A DNA stretch of 64,000 nt from Paenibacillus sp. EZ-K15 (GTDB lineage: Bacteria; Bacillota; Bacilli; Paenibacillales; Paenibacillaceae), in assembly GCF_002573715.1 (NCBI RefSeq), contig NZ_PDHM01000008.1, positions 261,023 to 325,022 of the forward strand. Reading direction: 5' to 3'. Under the pieces are notes generated by a model. The model had not been told where the DNA came from and did no database searches. It saw nothing but the letters and a program-made list of their open reading frames with translations. The position numbers were made by a program, and so were the translations under genes. Positions 55,330-64,000 of this stretch are shown here, in pieces (the first letter of the stretch is position 1; every line of letters starts with the position of its first letter).

Positions 55330-55493
55330 GGAGTTCCTTCTGTCGCTGTTATTCGAAAGGAAGCACCGATTCATGTTTCAAGCATTACCGTTATGAGGCC
55401 CCGAACATGAACCGCAGCGCGATGTGAAGGGCAGCTTCTTGTTGTTGTTTATATCGGGAGAGTCATTATCGAGTTTGTATTGGAGGAGATCGA

Positions 55494-55961
55494 ATGAGTG
55501 AGTTCCCTATCGAAGCCTTTGTTAATACGCATGATCAGCTGCTGGCCGCCGTTGCCGGCCTTAGCGAGGATCAACTCCAATGGAAGCAGGCACCGCATAT
55601 ATGGAGCGTACAGGAGGTGCTCTCCCATCTGGTGGATCACAGCATCGTGATCTCGTTCCGGATTCGGGACATTCTGGCCGGGACAACGGTCCAACTGCCT
55701 GCGTTCAATCAGGATGCCTGGGTCAACGGCCAATATTCGAACGAAGGCAGAGCCGCGGATATTTTGGAAGCATTCCGGGCGCTGCTGCACTACAACAGCT
55801 TGCTGCTTCGCCGCTTGAGCGGGGCCGATACGGCCAAAACCGGCATCAATTTCAAAGGGGAGACCGTCAGCGTCTCGGATATCGTCAGCGGGTTTACCCG
55901 CCACGTACAGAATCATCTCGGACAGATCGAACGCATTAAACTGGCTGCAGCTCCCGTGTGA
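55494..55961 (+). CDS. DinB-family protein
   Basis: 155 residues, four-helix DinB/YfiT type. Conserved His positions appear in SVQEVLSHLVDHSIVIS and FTRHVQNHLGQIERI, which would hold a divalent metal. GGAGGAG precedes ATG 55494. DinB proteins include bacillithiol- and mycothiol-dependent transferases, which would fit a thiol/sulfur operon, but the exact role is unknown. Roughly 160 bp before it hold no gene. Confidence 0.85.
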   Translation: MSEFPIEAFVNTHDQLLAAVAGLSEDQLQWKQAPHIWSVQEVLSHLVDHSIVISFRIRDILAGTTVQLPAFNQDAWVNGQYSNEGRAADILEAFRALLHYNSLLLRRLSGADTAKTGINFKGETVSVSDIVSGFTRHVQNHLGQIERIKLAAAPV

Positions 55962-55997
55962 GCAGATGGCGCTAAGATCGATAAGGAGGAATGGAAT

Positions 55998-57335
55998 ATG
56001 GCAAAGCAAAAACAATTGAGATTGGGGGCGCTCCTGCACGGTGTGGGCGGAGGAACCTCCATGTGGCGGCATCCGGATGCGCAGCCTGACGCAAGCGTTA
56101 ATTTTGAGCTGTATAAGCAGTGGGTTCAAAAAGCCGAGGAGGGCAAGTTCGATCTGATCTTCATTGCGGACGGCTTGTATATCAACGAAAAATCGATCCC
56201 GCATTTTCTGAACCGCTTTGAGCCGATCACCATACTGAGTGCACTGGCTGCCGTCAGCCAAAACATCGGTCTTGTCGGTACGTTATCCACCTCGTACAGC
56301 GAGCCGTTCACCGTGGCCCGTCAGTTCGCGTCGCTCGACAAGATCAGCAACGGACGCGCAGGCTGGAACATCGTCACCTCTCCGCTGGAGGGCTCAGCCC
56401 TGAATTACGGCAAGAAGGAGCATCCGGAACACGATAAGCGATACCGGATTGCAACGGAGTATTTGGAGGTTACCCGGGGATTATGGGATTCCTGGGAGGA
56501 TGATGCCTTCGTGCGGAATAAGGAGACGGGCGTTTTTTTCGATCCCGAGAAAATGCACACGCTGAATCACGAAGGCGAGTTCTTCTCCGTAAAGGGGCCG
56601 CTGAACATCGCCCGTTCCAAGCAGGGACAGCCGGTTATCTTTCAAGCGGGATCGTCTGAGGTCGGCAAGAACTATGCCTCCAAAGAAGCTGATGCGGTAT
56701 TCACCGGTCATGAGTCTGTGGAGGATGCGGCAGCCTTTTATCAGGACGTGAAGGCGCGGGCGGCCGGATTCGGCCGGAATCCGGATGAAGTGCTGATCTT
56801 CCCCGGCATCAGCCCGATTATCGGCAGCACGGCCGAAGAGGCCGAGCGCAAATATGAGGAGATAGCCAGTCTGGTGACCATCGAGAATGCCCTGGATTAT
56901 CTCGGCCGCTTCTTCGAGCATCACGATTTCTCCCAGTATCCGCTGGATGAGCCGTTCCCTGAGCTCGGCGACCTGGGCAAGAACAGCTTCCAGAGCGGTA
57001 CCGACAAAATCAAAAGGGACGCCAAGGAGAAAGGGCTCACGCTCCGGCAAGTGGCGCTGCAGTCGGCCACACCTCGTGGCGGGTTTATCGGCACGCCGGA
57101 GCAGGTGGCAGACAAGATCCAGGCTTGGTTCGAAGCAGGCGCAGCCGACGGCTTCATGATTACTGCGGCGGTGCCGAACGGGCTGGAGGATTTTGTGGAC
57201 CATGTCGTCCCGCTTCTGCAGGAGAGAGGCATCTACAGAACCGAGTACGAGAGCGACACGCTGCGCGGCAATTTGGGATTGCCCGTTCCCGAGAACCGGC
57301 ACAGCAAAGATCAGGCAGTTGCTGTCCGTTCCTAA
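55998..57335 (+). CDS. Flavin-dependent monooxygenase, nitrilotriacetate/YtnJ type
   Basis: 445 residues, AAGGAGG before ATG 55998. [20 protein letters not shown], the [14 protein letters not shown] segment and [17 protein letters not shown] are characteristic of the NtaA/SnaA/YtnJ family of FMNH2-dependent monooxygenases. It probably acts on S-alkyl cysteine derivatives. Its C-terminus abuts the broken M20 fragment. Confidence 0.92.
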   Translation: MAKQKQLRLGALLHGVGGGTSMWRHPDAQPDASVNFELYKQWVQKAEEGKFDLIFIADGLYINEKSIPHFLNRFEPITILSALAAVSQNIGLVGTLSTSYSEPFTVARQFASLDKISNGRAGWNIVTSPLEGSALNYGKKEHPEHDKRYRIATEYLEVTRGLWDSWEDDAFVRNKETGVFFDPEKMHTLNHEGEFFSVKGPLNIARSKQGQPVIFQAGSSEVGKNYASKEADAVFTGHESVEDAAAFYQDVKARAAGFGRNPDEVLIFPGISPIIGSTAEEAERKYEEIASLVTIENALDYLGRFFEHHDFSQYPLDEPFPELGDLGKNSFQSGTDKIKRDAKEKGLTLRQVALQSATPRGGFIGTPEQVADKIQAWFEAGAADGFMITAAVPNGLEDFVDHVVPLLQERGIYRTEYESDTLRGNLGLPVPENRHSKDQAVAVRS

Positions 57336-57337
57336 AA

Positions 57338-57862
57338 GGGAGCGGTGGGCATGACGGCGGCTGTGGAACTGGATCAGATGATGGAGTGTTGGCATTCGGC
57401 ACACTTCAGGCAGGCAGCGCCATTAATGCCATCGCTGCGCAAAGCGAGCTTGCGGGAACCTTCCGGGCGTTTCAGAAGGACATCGTGGCTGTGATTACGG
57501 AGGGCTTAAGGCGTCTGGCCGCGTCCATTGCGGACCAAGCAGGCGGCAGCTATAAGCTGGAGCTTCGTGAATGGATGGCCGTGGTCAACGACGGAGCCGC
57601 GCTGCGTCGTATAACGCAAGCCGCAGGGCAAGTGCTGGGCAAGGAGAAGGTACATGTGCTCCATCCACCCAGCTTGGCTGGCGAGGATTTCGGTTGGTAT
57701 CTGGATCAGGTCCCGGGCGCTTTTGGTTTCATCGGCTGCGGGAATCCGGATCGGGGGATTGTGCATGCGATTCACCAGCCCCGATTCGATTTGGATGAAG
57801 ATGTCCTGGTGCATGGGACTCGAATATGGGTGCGTCTAGCCCTACATGACGTTTACGAATAA
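57338..57862 (+). pseudogene. Truncated M20-family peptidase remnant
   Basis: Starting at the stop of the monooxygenase gene, a frame reads GSGGHDG, then jumps to DDGVLAFGTLQAGSAINAIA. This resembles the M20 dimerisation domain with an internal deletion of roughly 45 residues. It then runs intact to the C-terminal catalytic segment PSLAGEDFGWYL and ends at 57862. The whole N-terminal metal-binding half is absent. An ATG at 57351 in another frame soon leaves homology. It is probably the wreck of a second deacylase copy; the intact one is at 54136. Confidence 0.75.
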
Positions 57863-57874
57863 GGAGGAAAACCA

Positions 57875-58444
57875 ATGACGAAAATCGCTTTTATAGCAGG
57901 AAGCCCGACGCGAGGGTCCCGTTTGTTCGGATTAACGCAATATGTAGAGGATCGCCTGATCATTGCTGGCTACGAGATCGAATTCATCTCGGCAGCGGAT
58001 CTACCGGCTAAGGATTTGCTGCGGGCCGATTTCAATAGTCCGGCCATCAAGCAGGCCATAGCGGCGGTTGAAGGAGCCGCTGCCGTGATCATTGCCAGCC
58101 CGGTGTATAAAGCTTCTTATTCAGGGGCGTTGAAAACGATTTTGGATCTTCTTCCCCAAAAAGGTCTGCAAGGCAAAGTCGTGCTCCCGCTATTCATCGG
58201 CGGCACCATCGCGCATTTGCTCGCAGTGGATTATGCGTTGAAGCCGGTGGTATCCGCACTCGGAGGAACCAATATTCTCAGCGGGGTGTTTGCCGTAGAT
58301 CAGTGGATCACCCGCCTCGAACTGGGCGGTTACGACATCACGGAGCAGCTGAGAGAACGCCTGGATGACGCGCTAAACGAGCTGCAGGCAGAGCTGGCCC
58401 GATATTCGGCTGTGCCGGCGGAGCGGCAGGGGCAAGCGGTCTGA
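57875..58444 (+). CDS. NADPH-dependent FMN reductase (SsuE-like)
   Basis: 189 residues, flavodoxin-like fold. AFIAGSPTRGSRLFGLTQYV holds the FMN phosphate loop and VIIASPVYKASYSGALKTIL the second flavin contact. TAAGGAGG precedes ATG 57875. It supplies reduced FMN to YtmO and YtnJ. Last gene of the operon; a terminator follows. Confidence 0.92.
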   Translation: MTKIAFIAGSPTRGSRLFGLTQYVEDRLIIAGYEIEFISAADLPAKDLLRADFNSPAIKQAIAAVEGAAAVIIASPVYKASYSGALKTILDLLPQKGLQGKVVLPLFIGGTIAHLLAVDYALKPVVSALGGTNILSGVFAVDQWITRLELGGYDITEQLRERLDDALNELQAELARYSAVPAERQGQAV

Positions 58445-58487
58445 CGCCTAATTTTCCAAGACAAACGGCGATCTTGGGATGCAGCAG

Positions 58488-58518
58488 CCACGATCCGAAT
58501 CCGTGGATCGTGGTTTTT
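58488..58518 (+). terminator. Rho-independent terminator of the sulfur operon
   Basis: A 9-bp stem, CCACGATCC with GGATCGTGG, and an 8-nt loop, then TTTTT. Confidence 0.85.
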
Positions 58519-58606
58519 GCGCTGCCATGATTACCGAGGGGTAAGGGCTCTAATAGAGAATCAAGAAGCGAGGATAGAACTTCTCTATATGGTCTTGTAG
58601 AAGAGA

Positions 58607-58876
58607 ATGCTGGGTGATAGAGTAATCAACAACTTAATTCCGACTATACTCATTGGAAAGATGGACTCAGAGCGTGGCAGTGGATTTTCAGTAGCGGCAC
58701 TTCCGGGGAAACCGCTGAGTGGCTGCATCGGATGGTTTACACACGGAGCATCGATGATGTGTTTCTTGATGGCAAGCGGGCTGGTGGCATTGGCCATCCC
58801 TTTGGCTCTTCTCCTTCGGCGAAGACGGCAGGTGGAGGCTGCCGGCAGCTCAGCCATGTCAGAGCCGACGGCTTAG
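58607..58876 (+). pseudogene. Possible tail of a lost membrane transporter
   Basis: An 89-codon open frame whose last 45 codons read like the final helix and basic tail of a transporter (SMMCFLMASGLVALAIPLAL followed by LLRRRRQVEAAG). The first half is not recognisable and no ribosome binding site precedes its ATG. I read it as a decayed MFS-type gene end; it could also be a chance frame. Confidence 0.3.
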
Positions 58877-58903
58877 CATGCAACCGAGTCTTGTTTAGAA
58901 ATT

Positions 58904-58922
58904 GTATAGTTCGGTCCTATAC
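58904..58922. promoter_or_regulatory. Inverted repeat before a small gene
   Basis: GTATAG-N7-CTATAC (58904-58922), followed by a related CTATAGACTTATAC stretch, lies 37 bp before the start of the 60-residue gene. It is operator-like; no cognate regulator is known. Confidence 0.4.
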
Positions 58923-58958
58923 TCTAGTTCTATAGACTTATACAGCTGGAGTGATAGG

Positions 58959-59141
58959 ATGACAGACGAGTATTTTGACGAAATGCGAAAATACGGACAC
59001 GAAGATGAGATGCGGTACCGAATGTTGATGCGAGGGGTAAAGAACCTGCTGGAACAACGGAAGCGTGAAAAGTCCAAGCTGTTCAAAGGACTTCCGCTTC
59101 GACAAAGGAATAAAGTCCCGCGTGTAGGTAAATGGTCATAA
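58959..59141 (+). CDS. Small hypothetical protein
   Basis: 60 residues from ATG 58959 with GGAGTGATAGG upstream. It is strongly charged (MTDEYFDEMRKYGHEDEMRY at the start, then a Lys/Arg-rich half), helical, with no membrane segment. Not recognised. The ribosome binding site and the operator-like repeat upstream support a real gene. Confidence 0.5.
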   Translation: MTDEYFDEMRKYGHEDEMRYRMLMRGVKNLLEQRKREKSKLFKGLPLRQRNKVPRVGKWS

Positions 59142-59341
59142 GTTGTCGTTAACAGAACCGTCAGTGGAACAGCATGTGAGCAATGGAAGACAAAACCTAT
59201 GTTTATAGCGTTTATTACAAATATAAAGGCTGCCTTCATGGTTTTGGGGTGGTCTTCTTTGTGTCCTCTTCATGTCTTTCTTCATGTCTCACTGCATGTC
59301 TCACTGCATGGGTCTTTTGTCTCTTCGCGTCCAGCCCACAT

Positions 59342-59386
59342 AAAAAAGGCCGGCTCCCACCGCTTGAATGCGAAAGGGAGTCGGCT
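59342..59386 (-). terminator. Terminator of the siderophore ABC operon
   Basis: GCCGGCTCCC (59349-59358) pairs with GGGAGTCGGC (59376-59385) with one G-T pair; the six A before it are the T-run on the minus strand. Confidence 0.85.
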
Positions 59387-59401
59387 TGATTGCAATTTAT
59401 G

Positions 59402-60271
59402 CTACACCGGTGCCAGCTCAGGAGCTGGAGTCGGCGTTGTTGGTTGTTTGGGTTCCGCTGGTTCCGGTTTGACGGCTGAAGGCCGGCGTATGCCCTTCCC
59501 GCGCGGGACGCACATAGGGGTTCCGTACAGCGGGTCCGGAATAATCTCGCACGGCAGTTGGAACACGGTCTGCATCAGCTCGGAATTGATGATATCTCCC
59601 GGTTTGCCCTTTGCCTTGATGCTTCCGTCGCGAATAGCAACGATATGATCGGCATAACGACAGGCCAGATTGATATCATGCAGCACCATGACGATGGTCC
59701 GTTGTTCTTGAACATTTAAGTCATACAGCAGATCCAGCACTTCGATCTGGTGCGTCAAATCCAGATAGGTGGTCGGTTCATCGAGCAGAATGATCGGCGT
59801 TTCTTGTGCCAGCGTCATCGCGATCCAGGCCCGCTGGCGCTGGCCGCCGGATAGCGAGTCAACCGTACGGTCAGCCAGTTCAGTCAAACCAGTGGAGGCC
59901 AGCGCAGCCGTGACGGCTTCCTCATCCTCACGTGACCATTGACGAAGCCAGCTCTGGTACGGATAGCGTCCTTGCTTTACCAGCTGCATCACCGTTAATC
60001 CTTCCGGGGCGGTAGGCCCTTGAGGCAAAATGGCGAGCTTACGCGCCACGTCCTTGGTGGACAAGTCTGCGATGTCGGCCCCGTTCAGTACAACCGAGCC
60101 GCGCTGCGGTTTCAGCAGCCTGGCCATGGAGCGCAGCAAAGTGGACTTGCCGCAGCCGTTGCTGCCGATAAACACGGTGATTTTACCTATAGGCACGGTT
60201 AAATCCAGATTTTCGAATATAAAGTCTCCCCCATAGGACAGACCCAATCCCTTTGCTTCCAGCGTATTCAT
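59402..60271 (-). CDS. Ferric-siderophore ABC ATP-binding protein (FecE/FhuC-like)
   Basis: 289 residues from ATG 60271 (AAAGGAG upstream). Walker [10 protein letters not shown], signature [17 protein letters not shown], Walker [15 protein letters not shown] and the switch His in VLHDINLA are intact. The C-terminal 25 residues are an unusual Pro/Ala/Thr-rich tail ([20 protein letters not shown]). Last gene of the permease operon. Confidence 0.92.
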   Translation of the reverse strand: MNTLEAKGLGLSYGGDFIFENLDLTVPIGKITVFIGSNGCGKSTLLRSMARLLKPQRGSVVLNGADIADLSTKDVARKLAILPQGPTAPEGLTVMQLVKQGRYPYQSWLRQWSREDEEAVTAALASTGLTELADRTVDSLSGGQRQRAWIAMTLAQETPIILLDEPTTYLDLTHQIEVLDLLYDLNVQEQRTIVMVLHDINLACRYADHIVAIRDGSIKAKGKPGDIINSELMQTVFQLPCEIIPDPLYGTPMCVPRGKGIRRPSAVKPEPAEPKQPTTPTPAPELAPV

Positions 60272-60291
60272 GACGCCAGCTCCTTTCGGTT

Positions 60292-61338
60292 CTAGAATCG
60301 ATTGCGGTTACGATACAGCAAGTAGAGGAAGAACGGCGCGCCGATCGCGGCGGTGAATACGCCTGCCGGAACGTCGCGCGGCAGAAATGCCGTCCGAGCT
60401 ACCAAGTCCGCGACAAGGAGAAGAATCGCACCGATCAGTGCGCTGACGGGCAGGACGCTCCCGAAGGAGGGACCCACCAGCCTGCGGGCCATATGCGGTG
60501 CCATCAGACCGATGAAGGCGATGGCGCCGCCGATCGAAATGGCTGCTCCGGCCAGCGCGACGCTGAGTCCGATTAGGATCAGGCGCTGTTTCTGAACCTG
60601 GGCGCCCGTACTGCTGGCAACGTCGTCGCCCAAGGCTTGGATGTTCACATTGCGGGCTTGCAGCCAGGTAAGCGGTAGAAGTACAGCTATCCAAGGCAGC
60701 AGGGTCAAAACGTCCTTATCCCAGGACATGCCGTAAATGCTGCCTGCCATGAAAGTAAGGGAGCGGTCGGCCAACTGCAGCGGTCCGGATATGATCAGCA
60801 TATAGGAGATCGATTTGATTGCAGCCGATACCCCGATTCCGATCAAGACGAGCCGCAGCGGCGATACGCCATTTTTCCAAGCAAGCACGTACAGCAGTCC
60901 GGTAATGAAAAAAGCACCGAGGATGGCGAATAGCGGCATCCAATGGATCGATACGGTGCCTGTGAATATGAAGATGAAGAGAACCGCTCCAAGTGATGCT
61001 CCCTCCGTTATACCGATGACGTCGGGGGAGGCCAGGGGGTTGCGGATGACGCCCTGCAGAATAGCCCCCGCCACGGCGAGAGCGGCGCCGATCAGCACGG
61101 CGATAATAATTCGGGGTAGCCTTAGCTGCATAACGATAACCTGCTCCATGGGCGGAGCGTTACCGAACAATGCCTTCATGACATGAAGCGGCGAAACAAA
61201 CTGGCTTCCTGTGCCTGTGCTAATAATCATGGCGGCGATGCAAAGCACGAATAGGATCAGGCATACCCATAGTGTTCTTCTCTCCAGCATAAACGATACT
61301 TTAGCGTTCCTGGAGCGGAATATGCGGTGTTTACTCAT
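60292..61338 (-). CDS. Ferric-siderophore ABC permease (FecD/FhuG-like)
   Basis: 348 residues, about nine or ten membrane helices, FecCD family. Recognisable are [37 protein letters not shown] and [13 protein letters not shown]. The N-terminal 17 residues before the first helix are basic. ATG 61338 overlaps the upstream permease stop by 4 nt. Confidence 0.92.
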   Translation of the reverse strand: MSKHRIFRSRNAKVSFMLERRTLWVCLILFVLCIAAMIISTGTGSQFVSPLHVMKALFGNAPPMEQVIVMQLRLPRIIIAVLIGAALAVAGAILQGVIRNPLASPDVIGITEGASLGAVLFIFIFTGTVSIHWMPLFAILGAFFITGLLYVLAWKNGVSPLRLVLIGIGVSAAIKSISYMLIISGPLQLADRSLTFMAGSIYGMSWDKDVLTLLPWIAVLLPLTWLQARNVNIQALGDDVASSTGAQVQKQRLILIGLSVALAGAAISIGGAIAFIGLMAPHMARRLVGPSFGSVLPVSALIGAILLLVADLVARTAFLPRDVPAGVFTAAIGAPFFLYLLYRNRNRF

Positions 61339-62318
61339 TGTGCTCGTCTTCCTTTCCTGGCTATGTACACGAAGAACGGCACGCCGATGATTGCGGTCAT
61401 CACGCCGACCGGGACTTCCTTCGGCATGGCAATATATCGGGAGCCGAGATCGGCCGTCACCAGCAGAAGTGCGCCGAGCACCGCGCTGTAAGGCAGAATC
61501 CAGCGATAATCATTTCCTATTAAATGCCGAACGATATGCGGGATGATAATCCCGACGAATGCGATGGGTCCCGCAGCGGCAACGGAACCTCCGGCCAGCA
61601 AAATAACAGCCACTGCCGCTAACAGCTTGATGAGGGCTGTTTTTTGCCCGAGGCTCTGGGCGATGTCATCACCCATGGAGAGGGCGTTCAGATGGCGGCC
61701 CAGCAGGAGTGCAGCCAGCATGCCAACGGTCATGTACGGCCACACGGCTGCAAGTTGGTTCAAATCGCGTCCGGCTACCGAGCCGACAAGCCATACCAGC
61801 ACCTGATCGAACATTTTGCCGTCGGAGAGCATCAATCCCTGCGTTAAGGAATGGAAGAAGGCAGCTATGGAGGCACCCGCAAGGGTGATTTTTACCGGCG
61901 TCATGCCGTCCCTGCCGATGCTGCCCAGGAAAAACACGATACCCCCACTTACCGCGGCTCCGATCAGCGCGACCCAGGTAAGAGATTGGAGTCCGCTTAT
62001 GCCCAGCCAACCCGCCGACATAATAATGAAAAAGGCTGCACCGGAGTTCACGCCCAGCGTGCTGGGTGATGCAATCGGATTGCGCGTGATGACCTGCATG
62101 AGGGCACCCGCAACAGCTAGGCTTGCTCCTACAGCAAGTGCAATGAGCGCCCGGGGCAGTCTTGCTGTGAGAATGATCAGATGCTCGTTGCTCCCGTTGA
62201 AGTGAGTGAACGATTCCCATACCTGATGAAGAGGTATGTTTGTTACTCCGAATGCGATGCTGCCCATGACGGCAGCAGCCAGCGCCAATAGCGATATGAA
62301 TAGTCCGAATACGCGCAT
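61335..62318 (-). CDS. Ferric-siderophore ABC permease (FecC/FhuB-like)
   Basis: 327 residues, same FecCD family (RLPRALIALAVGASLAVAGA; RNPIASPSTLGVNSGAA; IIIPHIVRHLIGNDYR). First gene of the minus-strand operon. ATG 62318 has AAAGTGAG upstream. It forms the membrane channel with the overlapping second permease. Confidence 0.92.
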   Translation of the reverse strand: MRVFGLFISLLALAAAVMGSIAFGVTNIPLHQVWESFTHFNGSNEHLIILTARLPRALIALAVGASLAVAGALMQVITRNPIASPSTLGVNSGAAFFIIMSAGWLGISGLQSLTWVALIGAAVSGGIVFFLGSIGRDGMTPVKITLAGASIAAFFHSLTQGLMLSDGKMFDQVLVWLVGSVAGRDLNQLAAVWPYMTVGMLAALLLGRHLNALSMGDDIAQSLGQKTALIKLLAAVAVILLAGGSVAAAGPIAFVGIIIPHIVRHLIGNDYRWILPYSAVLGALLLVTADLGSRYIAMPKEVPVGVMTAIIGVPFFVYIARKGRRAQ

Positions 62319-62397
62319 ATATGCTCACTTTCTTAAGTCCATGAATAATTAAGTTCATATGAATTTTAGGTGAAGGGACCCCATCTGTCAATGAGCT

Positions 62398-62478
62398 TGA
62401 TAATCATTCTCATAAATATCTTGATATTTTTCAGGAAACCCTTTATAGTTTTGAATCAGTGATTGATAATGATTTTCA
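62398..62478. promoter_or_regulatory. Divergent Fur-controlled promoter region
   Basis: Two Fur boxes of the TGATAAT-N-ATTATCA type, each with a single mismatch, lie at 62398-62412 and 62464-62478. Between them is a good promoter for the binding-protein gene: TTGATA (62421-62426), 17 bp, TATAGT (62444-62449). The right-hand box covers the transcription start region and the left-hand box lies towards the permease operon, so both operons should be repressed when iron is ample. Confidence 0.88.
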
Positions 62479-62515
62479 AGTAGAGGGATATGACACAAGG
62501 GGGATTTAGATAGGA

Positions 62516-63538
62516 ATGGGAAAAGGAATGGCAAATAAACCAACGAGAGGCCTCAAGTTTAGCTTGCTGGCTCTCATTATGATCGTGATTCTTGCCGGTT
62601 GTGGAGCAAGCCCAGCGAAAGAAAATGCAAACAATGCCGGCGGAGACACGACGAATAATGCAAGTGGTAACAAAGGTAGCGCAGCAAGCGAATCCTATGA
62701 AGTTACACATGCGATGGGTACGGAAACAATCAAGGGAACCCCTCAAAAAGTGGTGGTTCTCACGAACGAAGGAACCGAGGCGCTTCTCGCATTGGGCGTG
62801 AAACCAGTTGGTGCCGTTAGATCCTGGACAGGTGACCCATGGTATCCACATATTAAAGACCAGATGGAAGGCGTTACCGTTGTCGGGGAAGAGAGCCAGC
62901 CAAACATCGAGCTGATCGCCGGCTTGCAGCCGGACCTGATTATCGGCAACAAGATGCGTCAGGAGAAAGTATACGAGCAATTGAAGGCGATCGCGCCGAC
63001 CGTTTTTGCCGAGGATCTTCGCGGCGAGTGGCAGAACAATTTTGAACTGTATGCCAAGGCGCTGAACAAGGTATCCGAAGGCGAGGAGCTTTTGGCAGCA
63101 TACGACAAGCGGATTCAGGATTTCAAAGAGAAGGCTGGAAGCAAGCTCGACGAAACCGTCTCCGTAGTCCGTTTCATGGCAGGCAAGACGCGCGTGTACC
63201 ATACCAATACGTTCTCGGGCGTTATTTTCGATAAAATCGGCATCGCTCGCAACGACATGACGAAGAATGCGAAGGACAATTTCGTTGACGAGATCACGAA
63301 GGAACGTTTGCCTGAGGCAGATGCCGACAGACTCTTCTACTTCACTTATGAAACCGGGGATGGCGGCGCAAACCAAACCGAGCAGGAATGGATCAACGAT
63401 CCACTATGGAAAAACCTGAGCGTTGTCAAGAACGGTCAGGCCCACAAAGTGGATGATGCAATCTGGAACACGGCAGGCGGCATATTGGCAGCAAATCTGA
63501 TGATTGACCAACTGCAGGAATTTTACGGCATTCAGTAA
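62516..63538 (+). CDS. Ferric-siderophore-binding lipoprotein
   Basis: 340 residues from ATG 62516 (ATG 62528, with GGAAAAGGA, is an alternative). Lipobox LAGC is near residue 28, followed by an Asn/Gly-rich linker. The mature fold is the periplasmic-binding-protein-2 (FecB/FhuD) type: GTPQKVVVLTNEGTEALLAL and QPNIELIAGLQPDLIIGNK. It delivers the ferric chelate to the divergent permease-ATPase operon under Fur control. Ligand type (citrate or hydroxamate) is not decidable by eye. Confidence 0.92.
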   Translation: MGKGMANKPTRGLKFSLLALIMIVILAGCGASPAKENANNAGGDTTNNASGNKGSAASESYEVTHAMGTETIKGTPQKVVVLTNEGTEALLALGVKPVGAVRSWTGDPWYPHIKDQMEGVTVVGEESQPNIELIAGLQPDLIIGNKMRQEKVYEQLKAIAPTVFAEDLRGEWQNNFELYAKALNKVSEGEELLAAYDKRIQDFKEKAGSKLDETVSVVRFMAGKTRVYHTNTFSGVIFDKIGIARNDMTKNAKDNFVDEITKERLPEADADRLFYFTYETGDGGANQTEQEWINDPLWKNLSVVKNGQAHKVDDAIWNTAGGILAANLMIDQLQEFYGIQ

Positions 63539-63590
63539 TGAATGCTGCAGGCTAGTATTATCGTATAGCAGATGATGCTAGGAAAAAACT

Positions 63591-63643
63591 AAAAAAGGAG
63601 GCATCCCAAAAGATCTGAGATCTTAAGGGATGCCTCCTTTTTT
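63591..63643 (+). terminator. Rho-independent terminator, very strong
   Basis: A 17-bp perfect stem (AAAAAAGGAGGCATCCC with its complement); an inner AAGATCT/AGATCTT pair extends it and TGATGCTA/TAGCATCA flank it. It ends the binding-protein gene. Confidence 0.92.
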
Positions 63644-63656
63644 AGCATCACAGCAT

Positions 63657-63805
63657 CGCCAGTACTGCCGCTATAAGGCATGCCACACCGCAAGCCAGTA
63701 CCTCCGCGTCGCCAGCATCGCTGCGTCGCCAGTATCGCCGCATCTGCAGTACCTCCGCGTCGCCAGTACTGCCACTATGTAGCTGCATGCCACACCGCTC
63801 GCCAG
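63657..63805. repeat. Imperfect GC-rich repeat block
   Basis: Two copies of CGCCAGTACTGCC...CTAT...GCATGCCACACCG (starting about 63658 and 63761) and two exact copies of AGTACCTCCGCGTCGCCAG (63697-63715 and 63748-63766), plus related CGCCAG fragments. No coding frame. It looks like an expanding or decaying short-repeat patch. Confidence 0.7.
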
Positions 63806-63854
63806 ACAGCTTAACCAACTCCCCTACTTCGTGCCGCTGCCCCTGACCTGTTAT

Positions 63855-63937
63855 CGGACTCCAGATCCCTTATTTCTCAATTTGACCCCGATTTTTAAAT
63901 CTGACGGACTCAGGATCCCTTTTTGCCACAAATTTGC
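63855..63937. repeat. Two copies of a 30-bp intergenic repeat, 50 bp apart
   Basis: CGGACTC at 63855 and CGGACTC at 63905 each begin a related stretch with GATCCCT about 10 bases on and a T-rich part with AATTTG. The copies are imperfect. I recall similar CGGACTCAGGATCCCTT sequences as scattered intergenic repeats in Paenibacillus, but this was not searched. Confidence 0.55.
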
Positions 63938-63952
63938 ACCTAGAATAAAAAG

Positions 63953-64000
63953 TGGACACCTCTTAAACTTGTAGTAATAATAAACCTACTAAGACAAACG
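63953..64000 (+). mobile_element. Possible left end of an IS3-family element
   Basis: TGGACACCTCTTAAACTTGT at 63953-63972 resembles the terminal inverted repeat of IS3/IS150-type elements (TGGACACC...), and the next 28 bases to the window edge are non-coding, as expected before orfA. The transposase would lie outside the window, so this is a guess from the end sequence only. Confidence 0.4.

Noticed and set aside
59262..59316. Short tandem CATGTCTCACTG units as a possible CRISPR array
   Set aside because: Units are about 12 bp with no spacers; this is simple repetition in a non-coding gap.

Overview
The window looks like chromosomal DNA of a Paenibacillus or close relative. The reasons are the strong AGGAGG-type ribosome binding sites with many TTG and GTG starts, lipoprotein-type solute-binding proteins, YesM/YesN-style regulators beside LplB/LplC-type sugar permeases, a Bacillus-like ytm sulfur operon, an ECF sigma factor and BlaI/MecR1-type genes. 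No rRNA, tRNA or CRISPR array was found.

Layout. 1-8008: an oxamate (allantoin end-product) operon: AllH (cut by the window edge), AllF/FdrA, AllG, a purine-type permease, an ankyrin-TPR protein and carbamate kinase. It is interrupted by a roughly 190-bp MITE-like repeat. 8100-10650: accessory DNA with the tail of a probable secreted toxin, its putative immunity gene, a methyltransferase and a small protein that looks like a caspase/CHAT fold. 10861-21906: a carbohydrate locus: a membrane-bound AraC regulator, two LplB/LplC permeases, a binding lipoprotein, an FAD oxidoreductase and a 1.2-kilo-residue secreted glycoside hydrolase. The regulator gene and the transport operon share an almost identical direct-repeat operator. 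22107-28535 (minus strand): an Fe3+/sugar-phosphate-type ABC transporter with its own YesM/YesN two-component system. 28784-32876: a glycine-zipper protein, a BlaI-MecR1-like pair whose sensor tail carries a 48-residue tandem repeat, a convergent secreted protein sharing a motif with that repeat, and an ECF sigma factor followed by only a stub where an anti-sigma gene might be expected.

33053-48662: mostly housekeeping and single genes (radical SAM/SPASM protein, DEAD-box helicase, methyltransferase, HxlR regulator, MFS exporter, two NUDIX hydrolases, a histidine phosphatase, an ArsR-DUF2087 regulator, SGNH hydrolase, SEC-C protein, acetyltransferase). It includes one notable set at 42580-45133: a zinc-finger membrane protein, an Lgt paralog that appears to lack the usual catalytic histidine, and a radical SAM protein resembling archaeal tetraether lipid synthase. 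I consider this the best candidate for an undescribed system. 48934-58444: a LysR regulator and a ytm-type operon for import and breakdown of S-modified cysteines (cystine-type ABC transporter, YtmO and YtnJ monooxygenases, M20 deacylase, DinB protein, a broken second M20 gene, FMN reductase). 59402-63538: a ferric-siderophore ABC transporter with a divergent binding protein and two Fur boxes. The right edge holds two small repeat blocks and what may be the left end of an IS3-type element.

Functions are assigned from sequence motifs and gene context only. No alignment or database search was run, and coordinates of small sites were counted by hand.
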